The notes beneath the pieces were generated by a model. It was not told the DNA's origin, did no database searches, and saw only the letters and a list, made by a program, of their open reading frames with translations. Below are positions 43,152 through 51,086 of a DNA stretch of 64,000 nucleotides, in pieces (within the stretch, counting starts at the first letter, position 1; every line of letters starts with the position of its first letter). The translations under genes were made by a program, and so were the position numbers. Where the stretch lies: positions 35,829 to 99,828 of the forward strand of contig SCOI01000023.1 in NCBI GenBank assembly GCA_005503085.1. Reading direction: 5' to 3'. Source of the DNA: Burkholderiales bacterium C2. GTDB taxonomy: Bacteria; Pseudomonadota; Gammaproteobacteria; Burkholderiales; Burkholderiaceae_C.

Positions 43152-44018
43152 ATGCTCGCCTATCGACACGCTTTTCATGCCGGCAACCATGCCGATGTCC
43201 TCAAACACCTCGTTCTCTCGGAGGTGTTGCGTTATATGGCCGAGAAGGACAAGCCCTACACCCTGGTCGACACCCACGCCGGCGCCGGCGGCTACTCGAT
43301 CGAGAGCCGCTATGCGCAGAAAAAGGGCGAGTACGCGCTGGGCGTCTCGCGCCTGTGGGATGCCAAGGACCTGCCGGCGCCGCTGGCCGCCTACCGCGAG
43401 CTCTTGCGCCAGTTCAACCCCGACGGCCAGCTGCGCCAATACCCCGGCTCGCCGGCGATTGCCAACCTCTTGATGCGCGAAGAAGACCGGCTGCGCGTCT
43501 ACGAGCTGCACCCGACCGACTTCCGCATCCTGCAAAGCTATCTGGAGACCCGCCCCAATACCCAGGTGGCCGACACCGACGGCTTTGCCTCGCTGCGCGG
43601 CGAGCTGCCGCCGCCCTCGCGCCGCGGCGTCGTGCTGATGGATCCCTCCTACGAGCTGAAGACCGACTACGCCAAGGTGCTGACTGCGCTGCGCGAAGGC
43701 CTCGAGCGTTTTGCCGACGGCGTCTTCCTGATCTGGTATCCGCAGCTGCAGCTGCTCGAATCGCACCAGCTGGCCCAGCGCATGAAGGCCGCCGCCGACA
43801 ACCCCAAGGCCGGCGCCAAGAAGGGCTGGCTGCATGTGCGCCTGACCGTCAAGCCGCAGACCGATACGCGCGGCTTCGGCATGCTGGGCAGCGGCATGTT
43901 CATCGTCAACCCGCCGTTCACGCTGCACGACAAGCTGCAGGAATGCCTGCCCTATCTGGTCGACAAGCTGGGCCAGTACGACGGCGCCAACTTCGTGCTG
44001 GAGCAGAAGACCGTCTGA
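43152..44018 (+). CDS. rlmJ: 23S rRNA (adenine2030-N6)-methyltransferase RlmJ
   Basis: 288 residues from ATG 43152. Start MLAYRHAFHAGNHADVLKHLVL and VDTHAGAGGYSI are RlmJ signatures; the SAM site follows. The catalytic N6-methyltransferase motif IV reads DPSYE (MDPSYELKTDY) instead of the usual DPPYE. Otherwise full length. It methylates A2030 of 23S rRNA. Confidence 0.92.
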   Translation: MLAYRHAFHAGNHADVLKHLVLSEVLRYMAEKDKPYTLVDTHAGAGGYSIESRYAQKKGEYALGVSRLWDAKDLPAPLAAYRELLRQFNPDGQLRQYPGSPAIANLLMREEDRLRVYELHPTDFRILQSYLETRPNTQVADTDGFASLRGELPPPSRRGVVLMDPSYELKTDYAKVLTALREGLERFADGVFLIWYPQLQLLESHQLAQRMKAAADNPKAGAKKGWLHVRLTVKPQTDTRGFGMLGSGMFIVNPPFTLHDKLQECLPYLVDKLGQYDGANFVLEQKTV

Positions 44019-44021
44019 GCG

Positions 44022-44672
44022 TCAGTAGCCGACCGTGAAGCGGCGCTGGATGTGCTGCGGCGTCTCCAGCTCGTCGACGATGGCCACCGCCAGATCGGCC
44101 ACCGAGATATGCGCCGGGCCCTTGCTCGGGTCGCTGTCCATCACCGGCGACTCCAGGCCCAGCCTGTAGCGGCCACGGCGCTCGCCCGGCTCCAGATGCA
44201 CGGCCGGCGACAGAAAGCTCCAGTCCAGCGTGGTCTCGGCGCGTATCAGGTTCAGCGCCTCGCGGGCTGCCAGCGCGCCCTGCTTCCATTCGGCCGGGAA
44301 TTCCGGCGTGTCGACGAGCTGCAGGCCCGGTGCCGCATAGAGGCTGCCGGCGCCGCCCACCACCAGCAGCCGCTTCACGCCGGCCTGCTTGACGCCGGCA
44401 TAGATGGCGCGCGTGCCATCGAGGAACTCGGTGTAGATGTCCGCCACGCCCCAGCCCGGGTTGTAGGCGCTGACCACCGCGTCCGCGCCCTGGACGGCGG
44501 CGGCCACCGAGTCGGCGTTCTTGGCGTCGGCCTCGAGCACGCTGAGGCCGGGCTGGGCCGCCAGCTTGGCCGGGTTACGGGCCAGGGCGACGACCTGGTG
44601 GCCGCGCGCCAGCAATTCCTGCAAAACGGGGGCACCGACGAAGCCGGTGGCGCCAATCAGGGCGATCTTCAT
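44022..44672 (-). CDS. NAD(P)-binding NmrA/YwnB-like oxidoreductase
   Basis: 216 residues from ATG 44672. Rossmann start IALIGATGFVGAPVLQELLARGHQVVALAR with GxxGxxG, then VLEADAKNADSVAAAVQGADAVVSAY and RLLVVGGAGSLY, typical of atypical SDRs related to YwnB/anthrone oxygenase-like proteins. Likely NADPH-dependent quinone or stress-related. Divergent from a LysR gene, its probable regulator. Confidence 0.82.
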   Translation of the reverse strand: MKIALIGATGFVGAPVLQELLARGHQVVALARNPAKLAAQPGLSVLEADAKNADSVAAAVQGADAVVSAYNPGWGVADIYTEFLDGTRAIYAGVKQAGVKRLLVVGGAGSLYAAPGLQLVDTPEFPAEWKQGALAAREALNLIRAETTLDWSFLSPAVHLEPGERRGRYRLGLESPVMDSDPSKGPAHISVADLAVAIVDELETPQHIQRRFTVGY

Positions 44673-44772
44673 GAGCAGTCCTTTGGAACTCGTTGCAATG
44701 GGATCAACTGTATGAACTTCACGGTGAATCGATAAGCCGGCAAAATCAGCCAGCATTGTTTAGAGAAACTTT

Positions 44773-45672
44773 ATGCTGGACCAATTGAAACGGATGGCGG
44801 TGCTGGCGACCGTGGTCGAGCAGGGCAGTTTTGCCGGCGCCGCCCGGCTGCTGCAGACCAGCACCTCGGCGATCAGCCAGCAGGTGCGGGCGCTGGAGCG
44901 CGATATGGGCGTGACCCTGCTGCACCGCTCCACCCGCAAGCTCAGCCTGACCCCGGCCGGCGCCCGCTTCCATGAGGGCTGCGTCGCGATGCTGGCGGCT
45001 GCGCGCGGTGCTCAGGCCCAGCTGCTGCAGCTGCGCGACGCGCCCGAGGGCGAGCTGCGCGTGGCCTCACCAGTGGGTTTCGGCCGCCAACTGGGGCCGG
45101 CGCTGGCGCCGCTGCTGGCCGCCCATCCGCGTCTGAGCCTGCATCTGGAGGTCGAGGACGGCTTCACCGATCTGGTGGCCCAGCGCATCGATCTCGCCGT
45201 GCGCTTCGGCCGCCTGCCCGACAGCAGCTGGGTGGCCCAGCCCATCGGCGAAAAAAGCATGGGGCTTTATGCGGCACCGTCCTATCTGGCGCGCTGCGGC
45301 GTGCCTTCCAGTCTGGCCGAGCTGGGCCGGCATGACTGGCTGCTGCTGCGCCGGGGTGCCGCCAGCGTGCTGCTGCCGCTGCAGGACGCGGCCGGCCAGC
45401 CGGTCCAGCTGAACATCCAGCCGCGTGCCAGCAGCAACAACCAGCTGAGCCTGCAGCAGTTCTGCGAGGCCGGCATGGGCCTGGCGATGCTGAGCCCCAG
45501 CGATATCGGTGCCGCAGCCCAGGACGGCCGGCTCGTGCCCCTGTTGCCCGGCTGGCGGCTGCCCAGCCTGCCCATTTATGCGCTGACTCCGCAGCGCGAT
45601 GCCCAGCCCGCCAAGGTGCGCTATGCGATCGAGGCGTTGAAATCCCATCTGACTGCGGCGAGCACCCCATGA
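44773..45672 (+). CDS. LysR-family regulator (CrgA/AaeR group)
   Basis: 299 residues. HTH: LKRMAVLATVVEQGSFAGAARLLQTSTSAISQQVRALERDMGV. Effector half: GELRVASPVGFGRQLGPALAPLLAAHP and DLAVRFGRLPDSSWVAQPIG. Divergent from the NmrA-like gene; the 100-nt gap contains TTCAC-G-GTGAA near 44718. Overlaps the following MerR gene by 4 nt. Confidence 0.86.
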   Translation: MLDQLKRMAVLATVVEQGSFAGAARLLQTSTSAISQQVRALERDMGVTLLHRSTRKLSLTPAGARFHEGCVAMLAAARGAQAQLLQLRDAPEGELRVASPVGFGRQLGPALAPLLAAHPRLSLHLEVEDGFTDLVAQRIDLAVRFGRLPDSSWVAQPIGEKSMGLYAAPSYLARCGVPSSLAELGRHDWLLLRRGAASVLLPLQDAAGQPVQLNIQPRASSNNQLSLQQFCEAGMGLAMLSPSDIGAAAQDGRLVPLLPGWRLPSLPIYALTPQRDAQPAKVRYAIEALKSHLTAASTP

Positions 45673-46067
45673 GCCAAGACATTCTGCGCATCGGCGCGCT
45701 GGCCCGCCTGAGCGGCGCCACGCCCAAGGCCTTGCGGCTGTACGAGGCGCTGGGCCTGATCCCCGAACCCCGGCGCCAGGGCAGCTACCGCGTCTATGAG
45801 CAGCGCCATCTGGATGCGGTGCGCCTGATCCGCCAGGCCCAGGCCGTGGGCTTCAAGCTGCAGGAGCTGCGCGCGCTGACGGCGAGCGCCAGCCGGCCCG
45901 CCCCGGGCGAGCCGCTGGCCCGCGATGTGGCGCTGCAGGCGGTGCAGGCCAAGCGCGCCGCGCTGGCCGCCCAGCAGCAGCGCCTGCAGCTGCAGCTCGA
46001 CGAGCTGGCGGTCTGCGAGCGCTTGCTGCTGCAGGCCTTCGACTGCCCCGATGTGCAGCCCGCTTGA
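45669..46067 (+). CDS. MerR-family transcriptional regulator
   Basis: 132 residues. Winged HTH RIGALARLSGATPKALRLYEALGLIPEPRRQGSYRVYEQRHLDAVRLIRQAQAVGFKLQELRAL, then the dimerisation coiled coil rich in Ala/Gln/Leu. The C-terminus has two Cys (ELAVCERLLLQAFDCPD) that could sense a metal or redox signal, but the CueR-type C-x7-C loop is not clear. Its own stop overlaps a MerR-type promoter for the next gene. Confidence 0.88.
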   Translation: MSQDILRIGALARLSGATPKALRLYEALGLIPEPRRQGSYRVYEQRHLDAVRLIRQAQAVGFKLQELRALTASASRPAPGEPLARDVALQAVQAKRAALAAQQQRLQLQLDELAVCERLLLQAFDCPDVQPA

Positions 46068-46095
46068 CTCTGTCCCTAGGGGCAGGGTGGATGCT
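46064..46095 (+). promoter_or_regulatory. MerR-type long-spacer promoter for the NAD(P)H oxidoreductase gene
   Basis: -35 TTGACT (46064-46069), spacer of 20 nt containing the dyad CTGTCCC-TA-GGGGCAG (46070-46085, one mismatch), -10-like GATGCT (46090-46095). Overlong spacer with a central dyad is the MerR-family hallmark. The start site would fall at about 46102, almost on the ATG at 46103. Confidence 0.65.
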
Positions 46096-46102
46096 GGCGG
46101 GC

Positions 46103-46696
46103 ATGAACACGACAGCCAAGAAAACCATTCTCGTCATCAATGCCAACCCCAAGCCGCACAGCCTCAGCGAGGCCCTGGCCCGGCGCTATGCCGAGGCCGC
46201 TGCGGCGGCCGGCCACCGCGTCAGCCTGGTGCAGCTGCGCGAGCTGCACTTTGCATCCGATCTCCCGCAAGGTCATGACGCCGATACCGCGCTGGAACCC
46301 GATCTGCAGCGCCTTCAGCAGCAGCTGACCGAGGCGGAACATCTGGTCTGGGCCTACCCGGTCTGGTGGGGCTCGGTGCCGGCCCTGCTCAAAGGCCTGC
46401 TGGACCGGCTGCTGCTGCCTGGCTTCGCCTTCCGCTACCACCAGGGTCAGGCCTTGCCCGAGCGTCTGCTGAAAGGGCGCAGCGCGCGTCTGCTGGTCTG
46501 CATGGACACGCCGGCCTGGTACTTCCGCTGGCTGCAGGGCGCCCCGGCCCACCGCATGATGAAAGACGCGGTACTGGAGTTCTGCGGCATTGCCCCGGTA
46601 CGCATCAGCGCGTTCACGCCGGTCATCAAGAGCACGCCGGCGCGGCGCGAGCGCTGGTTGGCCGAGGCGGGGCGGCTGGGGGCGAGGGGGGCTTGA
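46103..46696 (+). CDS. NAD(P)H oxidoreductase, flavodoxin-like (KefF/MdaB type)
   Basis: 197 residues from ATG 46103. Flavodoxin-2 fold: ILVINANPKPHSLSEALARRYAEAA (FMN phosphate loop), HLVWAYPVWWGSVPALLKGLLDRLLLPGFAF (conserved WP-x-W-x-x-x-P-A block), and LLVCMDTPAWYFRW. Probably a quinone reductase. Placed behind a MerR-type promoter, so likely induced by the signal sensed by the adjacent MerR protein. Confidence 0.85.
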   Translation: MNTTAKKTILVINANPKPHSLSEALARRYAEAAAAAGHRVSLVQLRELHFASDLPQGHDADTALEPDLQRLQQQLTEAEHLVWAYPVWWGSVPALLKGLLDRLLLPGFAFRYHQGQALPERLLKGRSARLLVCMDTPAWYFRWLQGAPAHRMMKDAVLEFCGIAPVRISAFTPVIKSTPARRERWLAEAGRLGARGA

Positions 46697-46709
46697 ATAG
46701 GAAGGCATG

Positions 46710-46739
46710 AAAAAAGCACCTGGCCGTGAGGGCAGGTGC
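46710..46739 (-). terminator. rho-independent terminator of tRNA-Arg
   Basis: On the minus strand GCACCTG (46739-46733), 10-nt loop region, CAGGTGC (46722-46716), then TTTTTT (46715-46710). It lies just downstream of the tRNA and also ends the plus-strand oxidoreductase region. Confidence 0.75.
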
Positions 46740-46760
46740 CGCTTTTCGCAACTTCATTCA

Positions 46761-46836
46761 TGGTGCGCCCGGCTGGGATCGAACCAGCAACCCCTGCCTT
46801 CGGAGGGCAGTACTCTATCCATTGAGCTACGGGCGC
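46761..46836 (-). tRNA. tRNA-Arg (anticodon CCG)
   Basis: 76 nt including an encoded CCA (46763-46761). Acceptor GCGCCCG pairs with CGGGCGC, discriminator A. Anticodon stem CTGCC/GGCAG with loop CTCCGAA gives anticodon CCG, reading CGG arginine codons. T arm GGTTCGATCC is intact. The gene stands alone; no integrase or att-like repeat is seen beside it. Confidence 0.95.
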
Positions 46837-46896
46837 AGCGCGTCGCATTCTAGCAGCGCTTGTGGCACCCGGCGCCGAAGGCCGGTGGGGGCTCGC

Positions 46897-46902
46897 TATA
46901 AT
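46897..46902 (+). promoter_or_regulatory. -10 element TATAAT upstream of cytochrome c gene
   Basis: Perfect sigma70 -10 hexamer TATAAT in an otherwise GC-rich region, about 70 nt before the cytochrome ATG at 46974. No clear -35 at 17 nt upstream. Confidence 0.5.
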
Positions 46903-46973
46903 CTCGCGGTTGTGCTGCCCGCACCTGAGCGGGGGCCCGATCTACTCCACTGCCCGACGCCAACGAGGATTTC

Positions 46974-47531
46974 ATGAGCGGAACCCAAGACCACGTGCAC
47001 GACCACGACGCCCAGCACGAAGAGGCGCATGAGGGACCGATCAAGACACCCAAGCAGCTGATCTGGGCCGTGGCGTTTGCCTTTGTCGTGCCGGTGATCG
47101 TGATCGTGATGCTGGCCAGCTATGTGACCTCGGACAGCAAGCCGGCCGCCGGCAGCGAGGGCCTGGCGGAGCAGGCGGTGGCCGCCCGCATCCAGCCGGT
47201 CGGCGCGATCGAGATCAAGGACCTGTCCGACGCCAGCGCGCTGAAGACCGGCGAGCAGGTCTACCTGGCCCAGTGCGCGGCCTGCCATGGCGCCGGCGTG
47301 GCCGGTGCGCCGAAGCTGGCCGATGCGGCCGCCTGGGGCCCGCGCATCAAAACCGGATTCGACACGCTGCTGACCTCGGCCCTGAAGGGCAAGGGTGCGA
47401 TGGGTGCCCAGGGCGGCGGCGATCACAGCGACTTCGAGATCGCCCGTGCCGTGGTCTATATGGGCAACCAGGGCGGCGCCAAGTTCGATGAACCGAAGGC
47501 CCCGGCCCCGGCCGCTTCCGCCGCGCAGTAA
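46974..47531 (+). CDS. membrane-anchored cytochrome c5-like protein
   Basis: 185 residues. His/Asp-rich head (DHVHDHDAQHEEAHE), one membrane helix at about 30-50 (AVAFAFVVPVIVIVMLASYV), then a class I cytochrome c domain with haem motif CAACH (about residues 100-104) and a probable axial Met in KGKGAMGAQGG. The acidic/His head and c5-type fold are common in Burkholderiales electron carriers. Ala/Pro tail. Confidence 0.88.
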   Translation: MSGTQDHVHDHDAQHEEAHEGPIKTPKQLIWAVAFAFVVPVIVIVMLASYVTSDSKPAAGSEGLAEQAVAARIQPVGAIEIKDLSDASALKTGEQVYLAQCAACHGAGVAGAPKLADAAAWGPRIKTGFDTLLTSALKGKGAMGAQGGGDHSDFEIARAVVYMGNQGGAKFDEPKAPAPAASAAQ

Positions 47532-47565
47532 TCAAGAACCGGCGGCGCTGGCGCGCCCCGCCAAC

Positions 47566-47588
47566 AACCGGCCTCGGCCGGTTTTTTT
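47566..47588 (+). terminator. rho-independent terminator after cytochrome c gene
   Basis: AACCGGCC / GGCCGGTT stem (47566-47583) followed by a seven-T run. Confidence 0.8.
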
Positions 47589-47615
47589 GTGCCCGCTCGC
47601 GGCTATGCTGGTGGC

Positions 47616-48380
47616 GTGAAGATATTCCAGGGATGGATTTTGATGGTCCTGCTGGCATGGCAGGCAGCACCGCTGGCCGCACAGCCGGTGGACTGGCGCA
47701 TCTGCGTCACCGACATCGTCGTGCCACCCTATCTGCACAACAATCCACAGCGCCTGGGCGTGGCCGAGCGCCTGCTGATCGATGCCGGCGAGGCGGCCGG
47801 CCTGCGGGTCGAACTGCTGAGGCTGCCGCCGCTGCGCTGCCGCCTGATGCTGGACAGTGCTCAAGTCGAAGCCACGCTGGCCGCGCCGACAGCGCACAAC
47901 ATGGCCGAGCTGGGCTTCCCGATGCGCCACGGCGCCGTTGACCGCACGCGCAGGCTGGCGCATCTGCGCCTGATGTGGGTCAAGCGCGCCGGTCGTGAGC
48001 TGGTCTGGGATGGCCGCCAGATGCATGGGGCCGAGCCCGCCGCGCTGACCGTCGGCGCGCGCGCGACGATGCGCTCGGCCACCGAGGCCTTGCAGAGCCA
48101 GGGCTTCAAGGTCGACAGCGCCGCCCTCAACACCCGCCAGCTGCTGGGCAAGCTGTTGGCCGGCAGGGTCGACCTTGCTGTCGGCATCGAGGAAGACCTG
48201 CGCCACGCGATGCGCGTGGCGGATCTGCAAGACCTGACCCTGCTGCCGCAGCCCTTTCTGGCGGTGGACTACTACGCCGCGCTGGCCCCGGGGCTGCTGC
48301 CGGTGCAGCGCGAGCTGGCCGAGCGCTGGTGGGCCGAGATCGCGCGGCTGCGCGAGCTGCCGCCCTACCGACCTGACTGA
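47616..48380 (+). CDS. periplasmic solute-binding-like protein
   Basis: 254 residues from GTG 47616; signal peptide ILMVLLAWQAAPLAAQ. Mature WRICVTDIVVPPYL resembles the first strand of SBP_bac_3-type proteins, with LLIDAGEAAGLRVELLRLPPLRCRLMLDSAQVEATLAAPT and QLLGKLLAGRVDLAVGIEEDL later. No transporter genes are adjacent, as in many orphan members of this family. An in-frame ATG a few codons later (MVLLAW) is an alternative start. Confidence 0.6.
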   Translation: MKIFQGWILMVLLAWQAAPLAAQPVDWRICVTDIVVPPYLHNNPQRLGVAERLLIDAGEAAGLRVELLRLPPLRCRLMLDSAQVEATLAAPTAHNMAELGFPMRHGAVDRTRRLAHLRLMWVKRAGRELVWDGRQMHGAEPAALTVGARATMRSATEALQSQGFKVDSAALNTRQLLGKLLAGRVDLAVGIEEDLRHAMRVADLQDLTLLPQPFLAVDYYAALAPGLLPVQRELAERWWAEIARLRELPPYRPD

Positions 48381-48910
48381 GGCGCTGCGGGTCGGTCGAC
48401 CACGCCATGGCGGCGCAGCAGTTCGGCATGGCTGCAGGGCTCGGGCTGCCACAGCCCGGCCTCGACGGCGTCGGCGGCCAGCTCCATGTCCAGGCTGTGC
48501 ACCAGGCCCAGGCCCAGCTCGGTGCTCAGCAGCAGCCGGCCCTGTTCATCGAGCCAGACGGCGTCCACCTGGTGCGCCGGCCGCCCGGTATGGCTGTGGA
48601 TCAGCGGCGCGCCCGCCGGGCCCTTTGTCAGCCGCCAGATCCAGGGTGCGGCCTCCAGCTCGACATAGACGCGCTGCGGCCCGTTCTGGAAGTACCAGGC
48701 GCCCTGCGCATCGGCGGCGTAGTTGCGCTCGATGAACTCGCGCAGCTTCTCATGGTTGATGCGGCTGCCCTTGACTTGCGGGAAGGGCCCGGCCGCCTGG
48801 ATGCGCTCGTCGCGCATATACCAGTCGCCGCGCGCGTCAAGCGCCAGCCAGCCGTAGCAATGCGGCACATTCGGCCATTTCTTCAGCGCGGCTTCGACGA
48901 TGGGGTCCAT
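48365..48910 (-). CDS. conserved hypothetical protein
   Basis: 181 residues from ATG 48910: VEAALKKWPNVPHCYGWLALDARGDWYMRDERIQAAGPFP. It is rich in aromatics with WYFQNGPQRVYVELEAAPWIWRL and a C-terminal LHSDME-like helix region. I recognise a conserved Burkholderiales family of DUF type but am not certain of its number. No signal or metal motif. Its 3' end overlaps the convergent gene by 16 nt. Confidence 0.7.
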   Translation of the reverse strand: MDPIVEAALKKWPNVPHCYGWLALDARGDWYMRDERIQAAGPFPQVKGSRINHEKLREFIERNYAADAQGAWYFQNGPQRVYVELEAAPWIWRLTKGPAGAPLIHSHTGRPAHQVDAVWLDEQGRLLLSTELGLGLVHSLDMELAADAVEAGLWQPEPCSHAELLRRHGVVDRPAAPQSGR

Positions 48911-48920
48911 GGACGGCAGT

Positions 48921-49895
48921 CTAAAGCGCCTGCGCCAGCCAGTCGCAGACCTGGCCCGGCATCGCCAGCACATGGCCCGGTGGTGCGCCGGCCGGGAAGC
49001 CGACATGGCCGCCCTGGGCCGGCTGCCACAGGGTCACATGGGCGCCGGTGTCGGCCGGGCCGGGCAGGCAGGCGGCCGGGATAAAGGGGTCGTTGAGGGT
49101 GTTCAGCACCAGAGCCGGGATGCGGATCTGGCGCAGATGCGGCTTGGCCGAGGCGCGCGACCAGTAGTCTTCGGTATCGCGAAAGCCGTGCAGCGGCGCG
49201 GTGAACAGATTGTCGAACTCGTAGAGATCGCGCGCCTGGCGCAGCCGCTCGCCGTCGAACAGACCCGGGTGCTGCTGCAGCTTGCGCAAGGCCTTGGGCA
49301 CCATGGTGCGCAGGAACATGCGGGTATAGACCAGGCGGTTGAAGCCGCGGCCGATCGCGTGGCCGGAGGCCGCCAGGTCCACCGGCGAGCAGATCGAGCA
49401 GACCGCGCGTGCGATGTCTGCCGCGCTCTGGCCCATCTCCTCGGCCCAGCGCAGCAGGGCATTGCCGCCCAGCGAGACGCCGGCGGCGATCAGCGGCCCG
49501 GGGTGGCCGGCCTTGAGCCGGGCTAGCATCCAGCCGATCTCTTCGAAGTCGCCCGAGTGGTAGGCGCGTGGCGCCAGGTTCAGCTCGCCCGAGCAGCCGC
49601 GGAAATGCGGCAGCGCGAAGGCCCAGCCGCGCTCTCGGGCGATGGCCGCGAAGGCCTGCACATACTGGCTTTGCGAGCTGCCTTCCAGGCCGTGGAACAG
49701 CACCATCAGGGGCTGACCGGGGCGGGGCGGCGCAGCGAGGAAATCGACATCGACGAAGTCGCCGTCCGGCGTGATCCAGCGCTCGCGCCGGAACTGCGGC
49801 GCCGTGCCCTCGAAGCGGCGCGAGAACAGTGCCGGCCAGATGGTTTGCGCATGGCCGCCAGGCAGCCACGGCGGCGCCCGGTAGGCGAGCGCCAT
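48921..49895 (-). CDS. YheT-family alpha/beta hydrolase
   Basis: 324 residues from ATG 49895 (overlaps previous stop by one base, TGATG). WLPGGHAQTIWPALFSRR and DGDFVDVDFL open the family; PLMVLFHGLEGSS is the oxyanion strand; nucleophile Ser in AAGVSLGGNALLRW; Asp in NDPFIP; His in QGGHVGF. Predicted carboxylesterase-like enzyme (YheT/embryogenesis-associated EMB8 group); natural substrate unknown. Confidence 0.9.
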   Translation of the reverse strand: MALAYRAPPWLPGGHAQTIWPALFSRRFEGTAPQFRRERWITPDGDFVDVDFLAAPPRPGQPLMVLFHGLEGSSQSQYVQAFAAIARERGWAFALPHFRGCSGELNLAPRAYHSGDFEEIGWMLARLKAGHPGPLIAAGVSLGGNALLRWAEEMGQSAADIARAVCSICSPVDLAASGHAIGRGFNRLVYTRMFLRTMVPKALRKLQQHPGLFDGERLRQARDLYEFDNLFTAPLHGFRDTEDYWSRASAKPHLRQIRIPALVLNTLNDPFIPAACLPGPADTGAHVTLWQPAQGGHVGFPAGAPPGHVLAMPGQVCDWLAQAL

Positions 49896-50344
49896 CAATG
49901 CAGGGTGGCCGGTTCCTCGACCACTTCCTGGATATCGTGCGCGGTGCCGGGGCTGGCATGGTGGACCACCATGCGCCAGCCCATCGCGGTCTTCAGATAG
50001 ACATTGGTGGCAATGACCCAGGCGCTTTGCTGACCCTCGGGACCCTGCACCTGGACTCTCTCCAGCACCTGGTGGATGGCGGTGTCGCCGGTGTGCAGGC
50101 GCCGCACCCGCTCGGGATGGACCGAGATCGCGCCCTGGCCGAACACCGACTCGAAAGCCGCACGAATGGCGCCCAGGCCGACAACGCGCGGGCCGCCGGG
50201 GTGCACGCAGGAGACTTCCTCCTCATCGGCCCAGACCTCCATCAGCCGCTCCAGATCGGCGCTTTGCAGCGCCTCGTAGAACTGTTGCTCGGTGTCTTCC
50301 GGCGCAGCGAGCAGGGCGGCGGTCTGGGCTTTGGGTCGCATCAT
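49895..50344 (-). CDS. SnoaL/NTF2-like protein
   Basis: 149 residues with NTF2-like fold: EQQFYEALQSADLERLMEVWADEEEVSCVHPGGPRVVGLGAIRAAFESVF is the diagnostic first half; VIATNVYLKTAMGWRMVVHHASPG the last strands. Similar to ketosteroid-isomerase-like proteins often placed before YheT hydrolases. Function unknown. Confidence 0.85.
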   Translation of the reverse strand: MMRPKAQTAALLAAPEDTEQQFYEALQSADLERLMEVWADEEEVSCVHPGGPRVVGLGAIRAAFESVFGQGAISVHPERVRRLHTGDTAIHQVLERVQVQGPEGQQSAWVIATNVYLKTAMGWRMVVHHASPGTAHDIQEVVEEPATLH

Positions 50345-50398
50345 GATGGGCCGATTGTAAGAAGCGGGGGCGGCGCCGGCATGTCAAAGGGTTGTCCA

Positions 50399-50428
50399 TG
50401 CATCCAAATGCCAGGCCGGCACGTAAGA
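50399..50428 (+). promoter_or_regulatory. ECF-type promoter of sigma factor gene
   Basis: TGCATCC (50399-50405), 16-nt spacer, CGTAAGA (50422-50428). The same pair with the same spacing occurs before the DUF3455 gene at 51781. The ATG at 50436 is only 7 nt after the -10, so the transcript may be leaderless. Confidence 0.65.
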
Positions 50429-50435
50429 ATGGGGC

Positions 50436-51086
50436 ATGAGCACACCCAACCCCGCATGGAGCGAGCGCAGCCAGGAACTGGCCCAGCTGCTCGCCCGCAC
50501 CGCCCTGGGCGACCGCCAGGCCTTCGAGGCCCTGTACCGCGCCACCAGCGCCCAGCTGTTCGGTGTGGTGCTGCGCATCAACCATGACCGGGCCCAGGCC
50601 GAGGAGGTGCTGCAGGAGGTGTTCGTCAATATCTGGCGCGCCGCCAGCGGCTTCGATGCCCGGCTGGCCCAGCCGCTGACCTGGCTGACCAGCCTGGCCC
50701 GCAACCGCGCGATCGACAGCTTGCGTCGGCGCGCCGCCGAGCCGGCCACCGTCAGCCGCTTCCAGGGCCTGGACGATGGCAGCGATGACGGTGGCGAACG
50801 CGATCTGCTGGAGGCCATGCCCAGCGCCGAGGCCGGCCCGCTGGACCTGCTCGACGCCGCCAGCCAGGCCCATGAGCTGCAGCGCTGCATGCAGGCCTTG
50901 AGCGGCGAGCAGCGCTCCAGCCTGGCGCTGGCCTATTACCAGGGCTTGTCCCATGCCGAGGTGGCCCAGCAGATGAGCCAGCCGCTGGGCACGGTCAAGA
51001 GCTGGGTGCGGCGTGGCCTGCAAAGCCTGCGCAACTGCCTGGACCGCGCGGCCGGCCTGGTCGGCGCCAGCAAGGGAGCGCTCTGA
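50436..51086 (+). CDS. ECF sigma factor (SigK-like)
   Basis: 216 residues. Region 2: GDRQAFEALYRATSAQLFGVVLRINHDRAQAEEVLQEVFVNIWRAASGFDA and PLTWLTSLARNRAIDSLRRR. Region 4: LSGEQRSSLALAYYQGLSHAEVAQQMSQPLGTVKSWVRRGLQSLRNCL. Followed with a one-base overlap by its anti-sigma factor. Probably activates its own promoter and that of the DUF3455 gene. Confidence 0.93.
   Translation: MSTPNPAWSERSQELAQLLARTALGDRQAFEALYRATSAQLFGVVLRINHDRAQAEEVLQEVFVNIWRAASGFDARLAQPLTWLTSLARNRAIDSLRRRAAEPATVSRFQGLDDGSDDGGERDLLEAMPSAEAGPLDLLDAASQAHELQRCMQALSGEQRSSLALAYYQGLSHAEVAQQMSQPLGTVKSWVRRGLQSLRNCLDRAAGLVGASKGAL

Noticed and set aside
46761..46836. tRNA-Arg as integration site of a mobile island
   Set aside because: No integrase, direct repeat of the tRNA end or foreign genes nearby.
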